A stretch of DNA of 41,431 nucleotides, from contig WELB01000143.1 of assembly GCA_009602725.1 (NCBI GenBank), positions 109,111 through 150,541 on the forward strand, given 5' to 3'. This document shows, in pieces, positions 1 to 11,089 of this stretch. A program made the position numbers and the translations under genes. The notes under the pieces are model-generated. The model saw only the letters and a program-made list of their open reading frames with translations. It did not search any database and was not told the DNA's origin. This DNA comes from Spirogloea muscicola. Its lineage: Eukaryota > Streptophyta > Zygnematophyceae > Spirogloeales > Spirogloeaceae. Within the stretch, counting starts at the first letter, position 1. Every line of letters begins with the position of its first letter.

Positions 1-33
1 GCCCGCCCGCCCGCCTGCCCGCCTGCGTGCAGG
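1..33. repeat. GC-rich simple repeat (GCCC/GCCT units)
   Basis: The first 33 bases are near-perfect iterations of GCCCGCCC and GCCTGCCC. It is a low-complexity tract cut by the window edge, so its true length is unknown. Confidence 0.7.
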
Positions 34-1300
34 TTCTTTCAGAAGGAGATGCACAGGAACGCTAGGAGGAGTGGAGTGGCACGTCGACGAGGCCAAGCGA
101 GGCTCCTCTTCACTCCAGCTTCCCGTCACTCGATCTTGTACGTGCCATCTAGCTGCAAAAGTGCGTTACTCAGAAGAAGCCGAGTTCACTCTTATGTCAT
201 AATGCATCAAGGGCTGACATGTCAGTGATGCGTCCCGATGCATCATGTCGCATCAGTACGAGTGCACACTTGACGCCTGCTATTGCACTTTCACTGCTTG
301 GTGCAGGTGATTAGCACTTTTCAAGGAGCATTTGTGGACCAGGGGACTATGTCGGCCTTGTCTCTGTCGTGCTTCCAGCTTACGTTGTTCATTCATACAG
401 TCATCCATCCATTCATTCATACAATCATTCATTCATTCATTCATTCAGTCATCTTCATTCGTTCAATCATCAATCTATTCATTCAGTATTTCATATATTT
501 ATTCATCCAATCATTCATCATCAGTATCATCACGAACACAGTAATATTATGACTACGACTCTTACAGCGGCAGTCCTCATGACAGCGCCATCGCTATCAC
601 CGACACCATCATGTCTCTCTATGCTTATTCCTGATATACAGTCCTTTCATTCGCTCAACAGTTGCTGAGATTTCACGGATTGCAATCATCATAAGGTATG
701 CATCATCCACATTTGCGTCCATACGTGTGCTGTTTCAGATGTGCATGCTGATGGTGCTTGCTCGTACTTATGATGCCCACCGATCTCAGTCGGAACAGCA
801 ATTTGGGAAGCTTCCTTTTCAAAACGTCATACATGTGCACACAAGGCATGGCGAACGTAAGTGCACATGAGGTGTTATGCACTTGAAGCTTTCAGATTGA
901 ATTTGTTGACATAGTAATGTCTCAACCCCTGTACATGTGGAGGATTTCATTTGTCTTTACTGCTGTGAAACGCTGACATTGTCAGACGTTGAGATGTGCT
1001 GCTCTATTACTGCCCTTGTCAATGACATGGGTAGGGAGTATATCCTGAGTGTCTAGATTGATTAATTAAAACCTAACGAAAGGAGGAATCCTAACAACCG
1101 AGACACTGTTGCATAGTCACTCTTTATGTGTCATGGATGTCATATGTCTGCATCTGCATGCACACTGCTTGTGCCTTGCAAGTAGCAAATAATAGGAATA
1201 TATCCGGCTAGCAAGTGGAGGCAGGTCAGAGTCTTGCCGAACATTTGGTTCAGAGGTTCATGCATTGGCTTGTCTTGTCGTCAAGGAGTGACTGAGTGAG
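34..1300. other. Intergenic, no gene recognised
   Basis: The short open frames here (60-100 residues) come from the ATTC microsatellite or have no recognisable domain. Composition is more AT-rich than the gene blocks. From about 690 to 1250 I see neither repeats shared with the rest of the window nor a coding signature. Confidence 0.5.
388..522. repeat. (ATTC)n microsatellite, imperfect
   Basis: About 135 bp of ATTC units interrupted by ATAC, AATC and AGTC variants. All three frames stay open through it, giving I/H/S/F-rich peptides that are artefacts of the repeat and not proteins. Confidence 0.9.
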
Positions 1301-1312
1301 AGAGTGAACTTG

Positions 1313-2110
1313 CAATGCCTAGGCCTTGCCTCAGCCCCACCGACTCATGCTGGTGTGGTGATACTTTCGCTGTGCCTCCCGGTCCAAGGCTGCGTCTCTG
1401 ACTGTGCAGATGCATTCGCTTAGGTGTGCCCTCCCAACTTCGTCTGCTGCATTTCTTGAGGGATGGGGAACCCCGCTGCAACGTCTGTTTTCTACAAAAA
1501 CAGCAGCAGCTAAGGTGAAACAGCTTTTCAGTGTAAGGCAATGCCTGTGAGAGGCCAGCCCGAAGGAACGAACAGGGTCTGAAAGGGCCAGATGGCGCAG
1601 TGTAAGCAAAACCACTACCCGTGACTTGTGCGGATGGACGCTCAACAACCTCTTGTCAGCAACTGCAGATTGGAATAACTAGAGGGCGGAGAAGCGCCGC
1701 CCCTGGCGGAGCCCGGAGGCAGCAGCCAAGGTCTGCCCGCAAGTGCATGGCAGAAGCCAAGAAATGTTTTCTTGGCTTCTGCCGTGCACTGCCGTGCGCA
1801 GGGAGATGACAAGGCTCACCTCCCGTGCACACGAGCGAGCGCCTCGACGGCATCGGCTGCTCGCTCTGCTGTCCATATCTACAAGGGCTGGCTCTTCACA
1901 GCCCTCGCCTTCTGGAGAGGAAAGACGCTTCCAGGAGAGGGCGGTGGCTGGGAGAGGCCAGCCCAGAGAAAGGAATGAATAGAGTCCGAAGGGGCCAGGG
2001 AAAGCTCTGAAGCACACAGGTAATCAAGTAGCTACGAAACACTCAGTAACCCCTGCTAAGCAGCCCAGATTGGAGAAACTGGTCTCCTGGTAGCGGGTAG
2101 CGGAAGAAGC
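1313..2110 (+). repeat. Dispersed direct duplicate, copy 1 (partner 17886-18690)
   Basis: About 800 bp collinear with 17886-18690 in the same orientation, by eye well above 90% identical, starting at CAATGCCT. On the minus strand, roughly 1620-1770 reads as a decayed C-terminus of the element nuclease-like domain (HLRAG, LAAASGLRQG). Near 1885-1904 it carries a forward hairpin (GGGCTGGCTCTTCACAGCCC) and near 1945-1970 a facing reverse one. It is therefore a composite of element fragments copied as one unit. Copy 1 alone contains a 47 bp palindrome. Confidence 0.85.
1743..1789. repeat. 47 bp near-perfect palindrome
   Basis: Two 22-base arms (1743-1764 and 1768-1789) are reverse complements with one mismatch around a 3-base centre. 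The paired block at 17886-18690 has only the left half, then continues with different sequence at the position of the turn. The palindrome is thus a secondary change to this copy. Confidence 0.85.
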
Positions 2111-2127
2111 CCCCCCCCCTTTGCGAG

Positions 2128-3010
2128 CTACTCCGTCCTGATGGTGCTCACTCGCGGGTACTGAGCTTCCCTCTGCTTCGTCTTGTGTTTGTAGTGATTT
2201 GTAGTGTAGCCCTTTTTTGGCACCTCTTTCTTTGGCTTTGGACATTGTCCGTTCTTTTTGGGCTGGCAAAGCCACTGGACGAGTCTGTCTACTTGAGTTC
2301 TCAAGTAGCTTCGCTGCGGGTCACAGCACGCCGCGCAGGCCGCTGGAGCCGCGGGAGCCCGAAGGATGTCCGTTGGGGTTGCGCGCGGGAGGAGGAAAAA
2401 GGAGAAGGGGCCGCCCATTGAGGATAGGGGCTGGAAATGCCAGCCCAAAAAAGAAGAAAGTGGCTCCCCTTCTGGGGGAAAGGGCTGCGAAAAGAGAAGT
2501 GCTCGCCCATGGAGAGAGGGGCTGGCAAAGCCAGCTTTGCCAGCCCAAAAAAGAATAACAATGTCCAAAGCCAAAGAAAGATGAGCCGGACGGCTCGTCC
2601 ACACGCGAGCAGGCCGTGCTACGGCCGCCGCCTCTGGGACTCGGCGGAGTGCCTCTTTCCCTGCAGCGAGCTACTCAGACCTGATGTTGCTCACTCGTGG
2701 GTACTGAGCTTCCCTCTGCATCGTTTCTGTGTTCTGCAGTGGATTGTAGAGTAGTCCTTTTTCCGGTTCCTCTTTCTTTGGCTTTGGACATTGTCCATTC
2801 TTTTTTGGGCTGGCTTTGCCAGCCCTTCTTCTCTATGGGCGCGCACTTCTCTTTCGAAAAAGGACTACACTACAAAACACTGCAGAACACACAGACGATG
2901 CAGAGGGAAGCCGAAGAAGCCGAAGAAGGGCTCGCCCATAGTGGATAGTGGAAAGGGGCTGGCCCAAAGAAAAGGCCAGCCCAAAGGAAGACGAAACAAA
3001 GTGCGAGGAG
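2128..3010. mobile_element. Nested element 3' ends and hairpin modules
   Basis: Mosaic of element tails. Plus-strand 2128-2163 and 2663-2712 read as the C-terminal signature of the element ORF (SYSDLMLLTRGY then stop at the second). The second is followed by a spacer, the small palindrome GGACATTGTCC and the perfect hairpin GGGCTGGC-TTT-GCCAGCCC (about 2807-2824). Reverse-oriented hairpins lie near 2427-2445, 2520-2550 and 2955-2980. The stretch 2312-2356 recurs near 19270-19320. No intact ORF remains. Confidence 0.75.
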
Positions 3011-3301
3011 GGGCCTCCAGGAAGTGGGAGGAGGAGGGCACCTCAGCCCCCACTTCGGTTTTCCGCGGGGAAAACCTTAACGAGCACTTCGCCGGCAAGT
3101 AGTAGGTACGAAGAACAGCGCGGTGAGAGGCGAGCCCAAGAAAGAATGAACCGAGGAGGAGAGATCTCTGATGAGGAGCCGCGTCTAGTCCGACGGGAGC
3201 GGCGGGCGCGTCTTCAACGGAACGCCGGGCGCCGCGGGCGTTCGAACCGGCGCGGGAAGGGGGGGAGAAGGCGGCCGGAGCTGCCCCGAGGGGGCGCAGC
3301 C

Positions 3302-4673
3302 ATGGAGGAGCCCCCGCCGCCGCCGCAGGTGCTGCAGTGGCTCGCCGCCGCCGCAGCCGCCGGCGCGCCGCAGCCCGCCAGCCCTGCGCGCCGCCCTGGA
3401 CGACCTGGCGCACGCCGGCGAGGAGCACAGCGTGACGGAGGAGGTGATGGGCCGGCTGTGGCAGGAGAAGCGCGCCTGCCAGATGCGCGCCCTCGACCTC
3501 GAGGCGGCCGAGCGCGCCGCCGCGCAGCGCCTCCGCCGCCAGCAGGAGGCCAACGCCGAGGTGAGCCGTGCAGCAAGCGCCTGGGCCCCGTCGCCGGTGG
3601 CGGCTATGCGGCCGTCGAGAGCCGCCGCTGATGGCGTCTCGGCCGCCGTCGTGCCAGCTCGAGGAGCGCGTCGCGAGCTTGGAGGCCGAGCTGGGCAGAC
3701 ACTGCCAGCATCTGCAGGCAGCCGGCTTCCATGGCCATCCCTGCGCAAGCGGTGCCGGCTGCAGCACAAAGGCATCCCGGCTGCCTGCCGATGCATGCGC
3801 TGCCTGCGATGCGTACCGGCAGCAGCTGGCAGAGCTGCGCAGCCGGGGCCTGGAGGCGGCTCTGCGGGAAGGCCAGCTTCGCCAGCAGGCCGCGTCGCTC
3901 GAGGACGAGCTGTACGGCCTGCAGATGGAGGCTGTGGACGCACGGCGCGCGCTCGCCGAGGAGCGCGTGGCCTGGGACGCCCGCAGCGAGGCCGAGGCAG
4001 CCCGAGCGCGCCGCCTGGAGCAGGACGCACGGGAGGCTGTGCTCCTCTACCGCATGGCTGCCGAGAAGCTGCAAGACGGCGTCGACCTGCTGGCCAGCCT
4101 GCAGGAGGCTGAGGGCAAGCTGCAGCACCTCGACGAGGACCTCAGCTTTGTGACTGACGGCGACAGTCAGGACAATGAGCATGGCAACGCCCGTGTTGGC
4201 AACGATGACAGGGAGTGTGGCCACGCTGACTGCAGGGCTGAGAAATTTGGCACTGACATCACCAACTGCCTGGAGCCCCTTGCGGGGACCAGTGAGTGGC
4301 AAGTGGCGCCAGATGATAGCGCAAGTTGGAAAAGCTGGTCGGAGAGCCGGCGGCCCCGATTACCATCACCAATTGGCGGCCCTGGCTGGCTGGACCTCAA
4401 TGCCAAGTGGCATCCACCAGACGAAGAGTGGTACAGCTCCTCTGTCACATGCCAGCAGCCTGGCTGCAAAGTGGTCGTTGCTGCATCGGCTCCCTGCTCT
4501 GGCCAATCTCATGCGGCATCACTGAGTGTGTCTCCAGGGCGCTGCTCGAGGAGCCGAAGCCACCCCTGGCATCCATGGCTGACAGTGCGGTAAGCTTCTT
4601 AGTGCCAAGCCACAACCGCCTCAATTGCAGACCTGCTGGGCACCTGCTGTTGAGCAAGTTTGACCGGCTCTGA
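3302..4673 (+). CDS. Coiled-coil protein of unknown function, 3 exons
   Basis: I do not recognise the family. The proposed start (3302) gives MEEPPPPPQVLQWLA. The frame then changes near 3380, consistent with one surplus C in a CCC run, and continues as ALDDLAHAGEEHSVTEEVM through a heptad-rich helix to a donor at 3561. Exon 2 (3658-4430) starts LEERVASLEAEL and has long A/R/E/L coiled coil to about 4150, then an acidic, low-complexity tail with several Cys. A phase-2 junction from 4430 to 4538 keeps the frame (DEEW-ALLEEPKPP) and ends at a stop at 4671-4673. Splice sites are GT-AG. The coiled coil suggests a scaffold or cytoskeletal role, but that is only structural inference. The gene converges on recN. 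Confidence 0.6.
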
Positions 4674-5152
4674 ATGTTTGTGGATGGATCTGCCAGGCAA
4701 AATCCCATTTGCCACTGCCAGATTGGCTGGCAGGCGAGCTCGTCAGCGTGTCCAAGGAGCGCGAACACAAGCAAATGCTGAGGCTGGCTAGCCCCTCGTC
4801 GGCCTGAGAGCTGCCTGCTCATTTGTCACTTGCCGCTGAGCCAAGCACGCCCGCTGTGGCGGGCAGGCCCAGCTTAAATCGTCGGCACCATCTGCGGACA
4901 AGTCTACAAGCTATCTGACATTTGCAACACACAATGTGCTCTCCAGTGGACTAGCAATGATGGGAATTGCGCTGCTGCTAGTCTTACTGTGACAAATGGG
5001 TTGTGTAATATTTATGCAGCTGTACTATGCAGCAGTTGGTCTGCTGACGCTGCGGGGGGCAGCTAGCAGCAGCTACCAATGTAACTAAGAAGCTAGAGGT
5101 CCGGGAGATCAAGGAAGTGCCGCAGAGGCATAATGGGCACGTCATGTGCAGC
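4674..5152. other. Convergent intergenic, no feature
   Basis: Spacer between the 3' ends of the coiled-coil gene and recN, presumably holding both 3' UTRs. No conserved motif or repeat was recognised. Confidence 0.5.
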
Positions 5153-8100
5153 CTAGTTGCTGCGTGAGACTGACTTCATCTCGACTGGTGGAAGGCCCGG
5201 CAACACCGGCGCAATGCCCATGTTGCCCTCTTCATGTAAAGTTGACGCCACTGCAGGTGCCAGAGGCTGGTGCTCAGCATTGCCACCGCCGCCACTGCCG
5301 CGGACGCTCTGCGCTGCCTGTGTGAAGAGCTCCACTGCTGCGCCGACGCTGAGGCCTAGCATGTGTGCCACCTCCTCCGCCTGGGCACGAGGGCTCAACA
5401 ACTTACAGGATGGCCTTGTTGACAACTTTGGTTGCAAAGCTGCGAATAACACCGCCCTCTAGATGCTAGCTGTGCCCAATAGCAGCACTGTCTATGTGGT
5501 GGCCCTACTACATGCGGGCCGCTGCAAAGGACTTGACATGACAAAAGGTTGCAGTAATGTGCAGTAGAAGTTTACCTTCTCGTGCTGTGATGAGAGCACA
5601 CGAGTGCGTGTCACTGATCGGCCTCCCTCTGCAGCCTCCTTAAACACCTTCACGTGCCAGTCCGCAAATGCTGCCACCTGCACTTGACTCTGTTGTCATC
5701 AGCTTGAGAAGATGGCAGCTGCATCCTGGGCAAGCCTTTGAGGGCGATGGCCGTTAGCAAAAAGGCCTCTTCTAAGAACAGCACTGCAAAGCAACAAGCT
5801 CAATGCTGCTGCCAAAAGCTCGCGCACCTGTGGGAGGTGTGTCACACAGATCACCTGTGCCAGCGCAGCAGTACGACAAGCAGCACCAATGCCAGCCATG
5901 CATCAGCAATTGCTGCCTGGCTTCAACATTTTGCCTGAGTTACAACACAGGAGCTTCGACTCCTTGCTTCAAAGCTGTAGGCCCGGAAGATGGCGCGTGC
6001 AGATGCTTTTAAATGCTGCTACATCATGTGCCAAAGATGAGATTGCATACCTGGTGCCCCGAGGAGGAGAGGTGGCGGAGAACAGAGCCGACGCGAGCCC
6101 CAACGCGACCACCAATGCCGCTGTCCACCTCGTCAAATACAGAGATGGCGGTGGAGTCATTCCTGCTTGGGCCAGCCATGGCCTTGAGAGCTGCAAAAGG
6201 TGGGCAAGTCGAGACCCTCAGATGAAGTGTCAGCCTTCGCAATGCACCCCCGCGACCGCCGGCCCAGGCAGTGCCAAGTGCTCGTTGTCAGGCATCCTTC
6301 TTACCAAGAAGCACGCGTGCACACTCGCCCCCAGACGCGACTTGCCCAAGGGGAAGGAGCGGCTCCCCGATATTGGCTGCGAGCTTGAATGTTACCTGCA
6401 GTGCCAGCAGCAAGCAAGGCTCAGCTTGCCGCCGGGCTGTTCAGTCATGGCTGGCAAAGTATAATGAGCTTGCCAACGCGAACCTTGTCCAGGCCCGACG
6501 ACGAGTAACGGTAGCTTGCACCAGGCGCCTCGCCAACATCCCCCGCATTCGCCACCCTCAGCAACCTGTTGTCCACATTGAGACAACTCGATGATGCAAG
6601 CCCAGGTCCTCCCTCATAAGCCCCGGCCGCTTGACTCTCCAAGTCGTCTTCCTCGTCCTCCTCGCCCTCGTCATCCTCATAGTCATCTTCGCCATCCTCA
6701 TCACTATGGCCATAGGCACCAGTGGCTTCCTGAGTTAATGAGCTGGTCCGCACCATCTCCTGCAGCAATAATTCCACCGCAGTCAGGTCCATGCCACTGG
6801 TCAGGCTATCGGGGCATGTACTGAACTCTTCTACTTCTGAATGATAGCACCTCTGGTCTGGAAGTCTGTACGTAGGGCTTCCCGAGCGAGAGGAGCACTC
6901 ACCCACGAGACATCAACCTGGAATCGGCTGCGCTCCATGCAGAGATGCTTGAGGACGTCCTCCACTGCCACTCGCAGTGCCTCTGCTGCAACCCGCCGCT
7001 GGTGACTAAGGTCTACGCCAACAGCGGCCATCTCCTGAGCCAGCCCCGAAAGCTCCTGAGATAGCTTCGCCAACTGGTCCTCTAGGTCCGCTGCATGGTT
7101 GGACAAATGAGACCATCAGGAACCATTTGTACTAGATCGCAGCAGAATGTCATACGTTCACATTTTCTGCCCCTGTTGTCAGCCAGCTGCAATCCAAGGG
7201 TGCACAGGCGAGACTCTGACGTCATACTGGCATTTAGCAGCTTCTGCTCGGCTTCAGCGGCCATCGCCAGGAGCAAGTTGCCGCTCTTGGCTCCGAATGC
7301 TCGCTTGACCTTATCAAGCTGCCATGTGTATAGAGCCACGTGTCATGCCAATGCCATGTACCTGTGACTTTGCAAGGACAGACCTTGATGCAAATCAAGC
7401 AATCACCCCAAAGAAGCTATTTCTCCTGCTGTTGACATGAGATTGACCAGCAGAAGGCGCGCTTTGTGGCTCACGCGGCGTAGCCTCTTCTGTATCTCCT
7501 GTATACGGACGTTGGAATACTCCAGCTCGCCAGCAAAATGCTCCACGCTGGTAGTCTGCAGCAGAAGCTCGTACACAGTAGCGGCTGAGAGTCCACAACC
7601 AGGCTACAGAGAACACAGACGTTGCACAAAGGTTTTGCAATGTGGGACATCGAATGAGCTCTACGGCCTGCAGCAGAAGGCAAACAATTGGGCAAGATGC
7701 AGCAGGAAGCAACACGTGGGCATCCCTGTACCCCTTATTGCATAAGGACCTGAATGGACAGATAAGTCCACACCGCTTGATCGAGGAGGGTGCTGGCCTC
7801 TGTTACGGTTTCCACTGCAGCCTCCATGTTCCGTGCGCTGAAGCCTGGTTGGTCTTCAACTCTCCCAATGCCCTCCTGGATGTCAATGAGTTGGCGCAAG
7901 ATGGCTCTCAGCTGCCCTCTGACGCTCATGCCAGGGCCAGTGGCACCACTGCCGAGCCCTCCATCAGTCATCGTGCCAATGACGTGCCAGCACTTCTCAG
8001 CCAGCTCCTGCGCTTGCTCCTGGGCCACCAGGACGAGCCGATGCGGAAGGTAGAAGAAGCTCGTCAGCATGACTCCTCACATACTCCATCCCCGTACTTC

Positions 8101-9826
8101 CCCTCCCCAAACCCAGCAGCTCTGTGGTGACGCCGAGAATGCAGAGACCTTTCCAACGCACATGATATGAGCAATATCCCGGCACCCAGGAGAAGAGCGA
8201 GGTCCACTGTGCGCAAGCAACCTTTTGAAGCCTGACAGGTCAAGCACAGACAGTATTACTCACCTGTTGCCTGAGCTCCATCTGCAGCCTGTCTTCATCG
8301 CCCTCACGCAAGCCCAGCGCCGAAACCTCGTCGGCCTGATATTGGCACAACCAGCCAGACGGAGTCACATTGCAAACACAGGGGTATATGACGGACAGCT
8401 CCGCTCGGTAGCGGACGCGGTGGAGCAGCTTGCGGCCTTGCAGTGCAAGGCACAGCTGGTGGCCTTGACAGTGGCTCCAGAAGAGCTCAACTCCTTCCAT
8501 CAGATTCACGTCAACAAAATGATGTGATCCTTCTGTGCTGAACCTGGACCACATACTTTCTTTTCCAGCTGACGAGCATGTAGGAGAAAAGAAGGGGCGC
8601 TCTGAGGCGGCTGTGGCCTAGGGACCCTCACCAGCTCCTGCAGCGCTGCCGCAGTGGCCCCGCCAGAGCCCGCCAGCTCCGCCTTCTTCTCCATCAGGCA
8701 GCCAGCCTGGTGCACCATCAGCTGAAACCGCGCGGCCTGGCTGATGGCCTGGCTTCCAGCAAAACGGTCCAGCATGCTGACCTGCATATCCTCTGCCCGC
8801 AGCTGGCCCTGCGCCGCAAGCCCCCGGACTGTTGAGGTCATTCAATGCCACGCAGCACAACAAACAGTTGACAGTAAGGTCTAAGGGTGAAGCCTCTGAA
8901 GCTGTGCTCTCAGGATAACAGCTGGCAACCAGAGCGGACCTGGGAGCTTTGGCCGTTGACGTCCACAAGCATTGCACCGACGGCTCGCAGGGCCTTGAGC
9001 GGGACCTGCGTAGTCCCGATGCGGCACAAGCTCTTGGCCTTGGCAGCCTTCCTCACAGGCATTGCACCTCCCTCGCTGTCCTTGCTGGACCGTCCCGGTG
9101 CCACGCCCCCTGCGGCAAGCCCGGCCTAAATGAGATCAGCCTGCAATGACAGGCTGGCCTCATTCAATAGGAGCGCAGAGCAGAGAGTGCACGGCAGAGT
9201 GATCAGATGATTCTTGCTACTCTGGTTCTGTCCTATAGCGTAGAGCTCAAGCTCAGACCCTGGAAGATCTCGCGCTCCAGTACCACCTCCGTGACAGCCG
9301 GTGGAGGAGCAGCTTCCTGGTCCACATCTGACCCAGGAGTGACAGCCGGCTCTGTATTGACGACAGCCGACTCGGCGGCCGTTCCGGTGGCGGTCTTGAA
9401 GGCCAGGCGGGCAGCCAGGGCCGTACTGACTTGGAACACGGCACGAACGAGTGCCGAAGTTGCGGGGGGCCGCACACAGTCCTCAACAACCGGTGCTCCC
9501 AGGACCTGCGAGCTCAAAGGCCTGAGGATGTGGCCGGTGTGCACGTCTTGGCTCGCACAAAGGCGTCACGGAGGTCAGTCTGTGAGATAAGGAGGAACCA
9601 AGCGAGGCAGCTGGGCAGGGAAGTTGCAGACCTGCGTGAGGGCCTGGAGGAGGATGGACTTCCCAGCGCCGCTCTCGCCTGTGATGACATTGAGTCCCGG
9701 CGCAAAGGTTACGGTCTGGCTCTCAATGAGCGCAAAGTTCCTGCAGCGCAGGAGCAGCACCAGTGCAGGGGCTTCTGTGGCTACGTTCTTGTGGGCCGCG
9801 CCAGTGAGGCAGCCGCCGATTAACAT
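5153..9826 (-). CDS. recN: RecN-type DNA repair ATPase (SMC-like), about 15 exons
   Basis: RecN is an SMC-like ATPase acting in double-strand break repair in bacteria. Plant and algal homologues are expected in organelles. The family signatures appear in order on the minus strand: NFALIES and Walker A GESGAGKS (exon ending 9632); LGAPVVEDCVRPPATSALV (exon from 9505); VPLKALRAVGAMLVDVNGQ (about 9000); coiled-coil exons (8841-8634, 8335-8264, about 8070-7776, 7607-7430, 7339-7110); returning coil ADLEDQLAKLSQELSG (7090-6915); signature ASGGECARVLL (6395-6305); Walker B VFDEVDSGIGGRV (6190-6051); VICVTHLPQ (5854-5828); VAAFADWHVKVFKE (5677-5576); C-terminal AEEVAHMLGLS (5380-5153, stop at 5153). 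Phases fit at the checked junctions. All ATPase motifs are present, so it looks functional. The start is uncertain: 9826 is the first ATG in frame, but the Arg/Ala/Ser-rich frame stays open to about 10042 and could hold a transit peptide reaching into the gap. Confidence 0.92.
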
Positions 9827-10128
9827 GCCGCTGGCAAGCCGTGTGCCTTGGGAGAGGCCGAGGCGGCACTGTGCCGGCGCACTGTGTGCCAGCGGCAGAG
9901 GGCGGCGCCGGCGAGCACCTGATGTGCAGCTCCGTGAGCACAGCCGGCCCGTGCAGCGGCGGCTTCCGTGGCTCCTCCGGCCCTGGGCTCCTGCCGCAAG
10001 CGGCTCCGTCCTCCGGGCTCCTCTGAGACCCCGCAGCGGCACTGGCGGCCGGCGTGCTGGCGCCGTTGGCCTCGGCGTGCCTCCTCCAGCGGCGCTCGCC
10101 GGGCCCAGCCGCCGCGGCCGCCGCGGCG

Positions 10129-11089
<961 letters not shown>

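Noticed and set aside
283-668. Three overlapping His/Ile/Ser-rich ORFs
   Set aside because: All three frames are open only because the ATTC repeat has no stop; there is no domain or codon signal.
3185-4302. Long minus-strand ORFs opposite the coiled-coil gene
   Set aside because: Shadow frames of GC-rich coding sequence; the plus strand has the splice-consistent, heptad-bearing reading.
4590-4630. A 41 bp intron near the end of the coiled-coil gene
   Set aside because: Too short compared with the other introns (about 100 bp or more), and the frame reads through to a stop without it.
5153-9826. Bacterial contamination or recent transfer for recN
   Set aside because: Many phase-consistent GT-AG introns and composition like the neighbouring genes argue for a resident nuclear gene.
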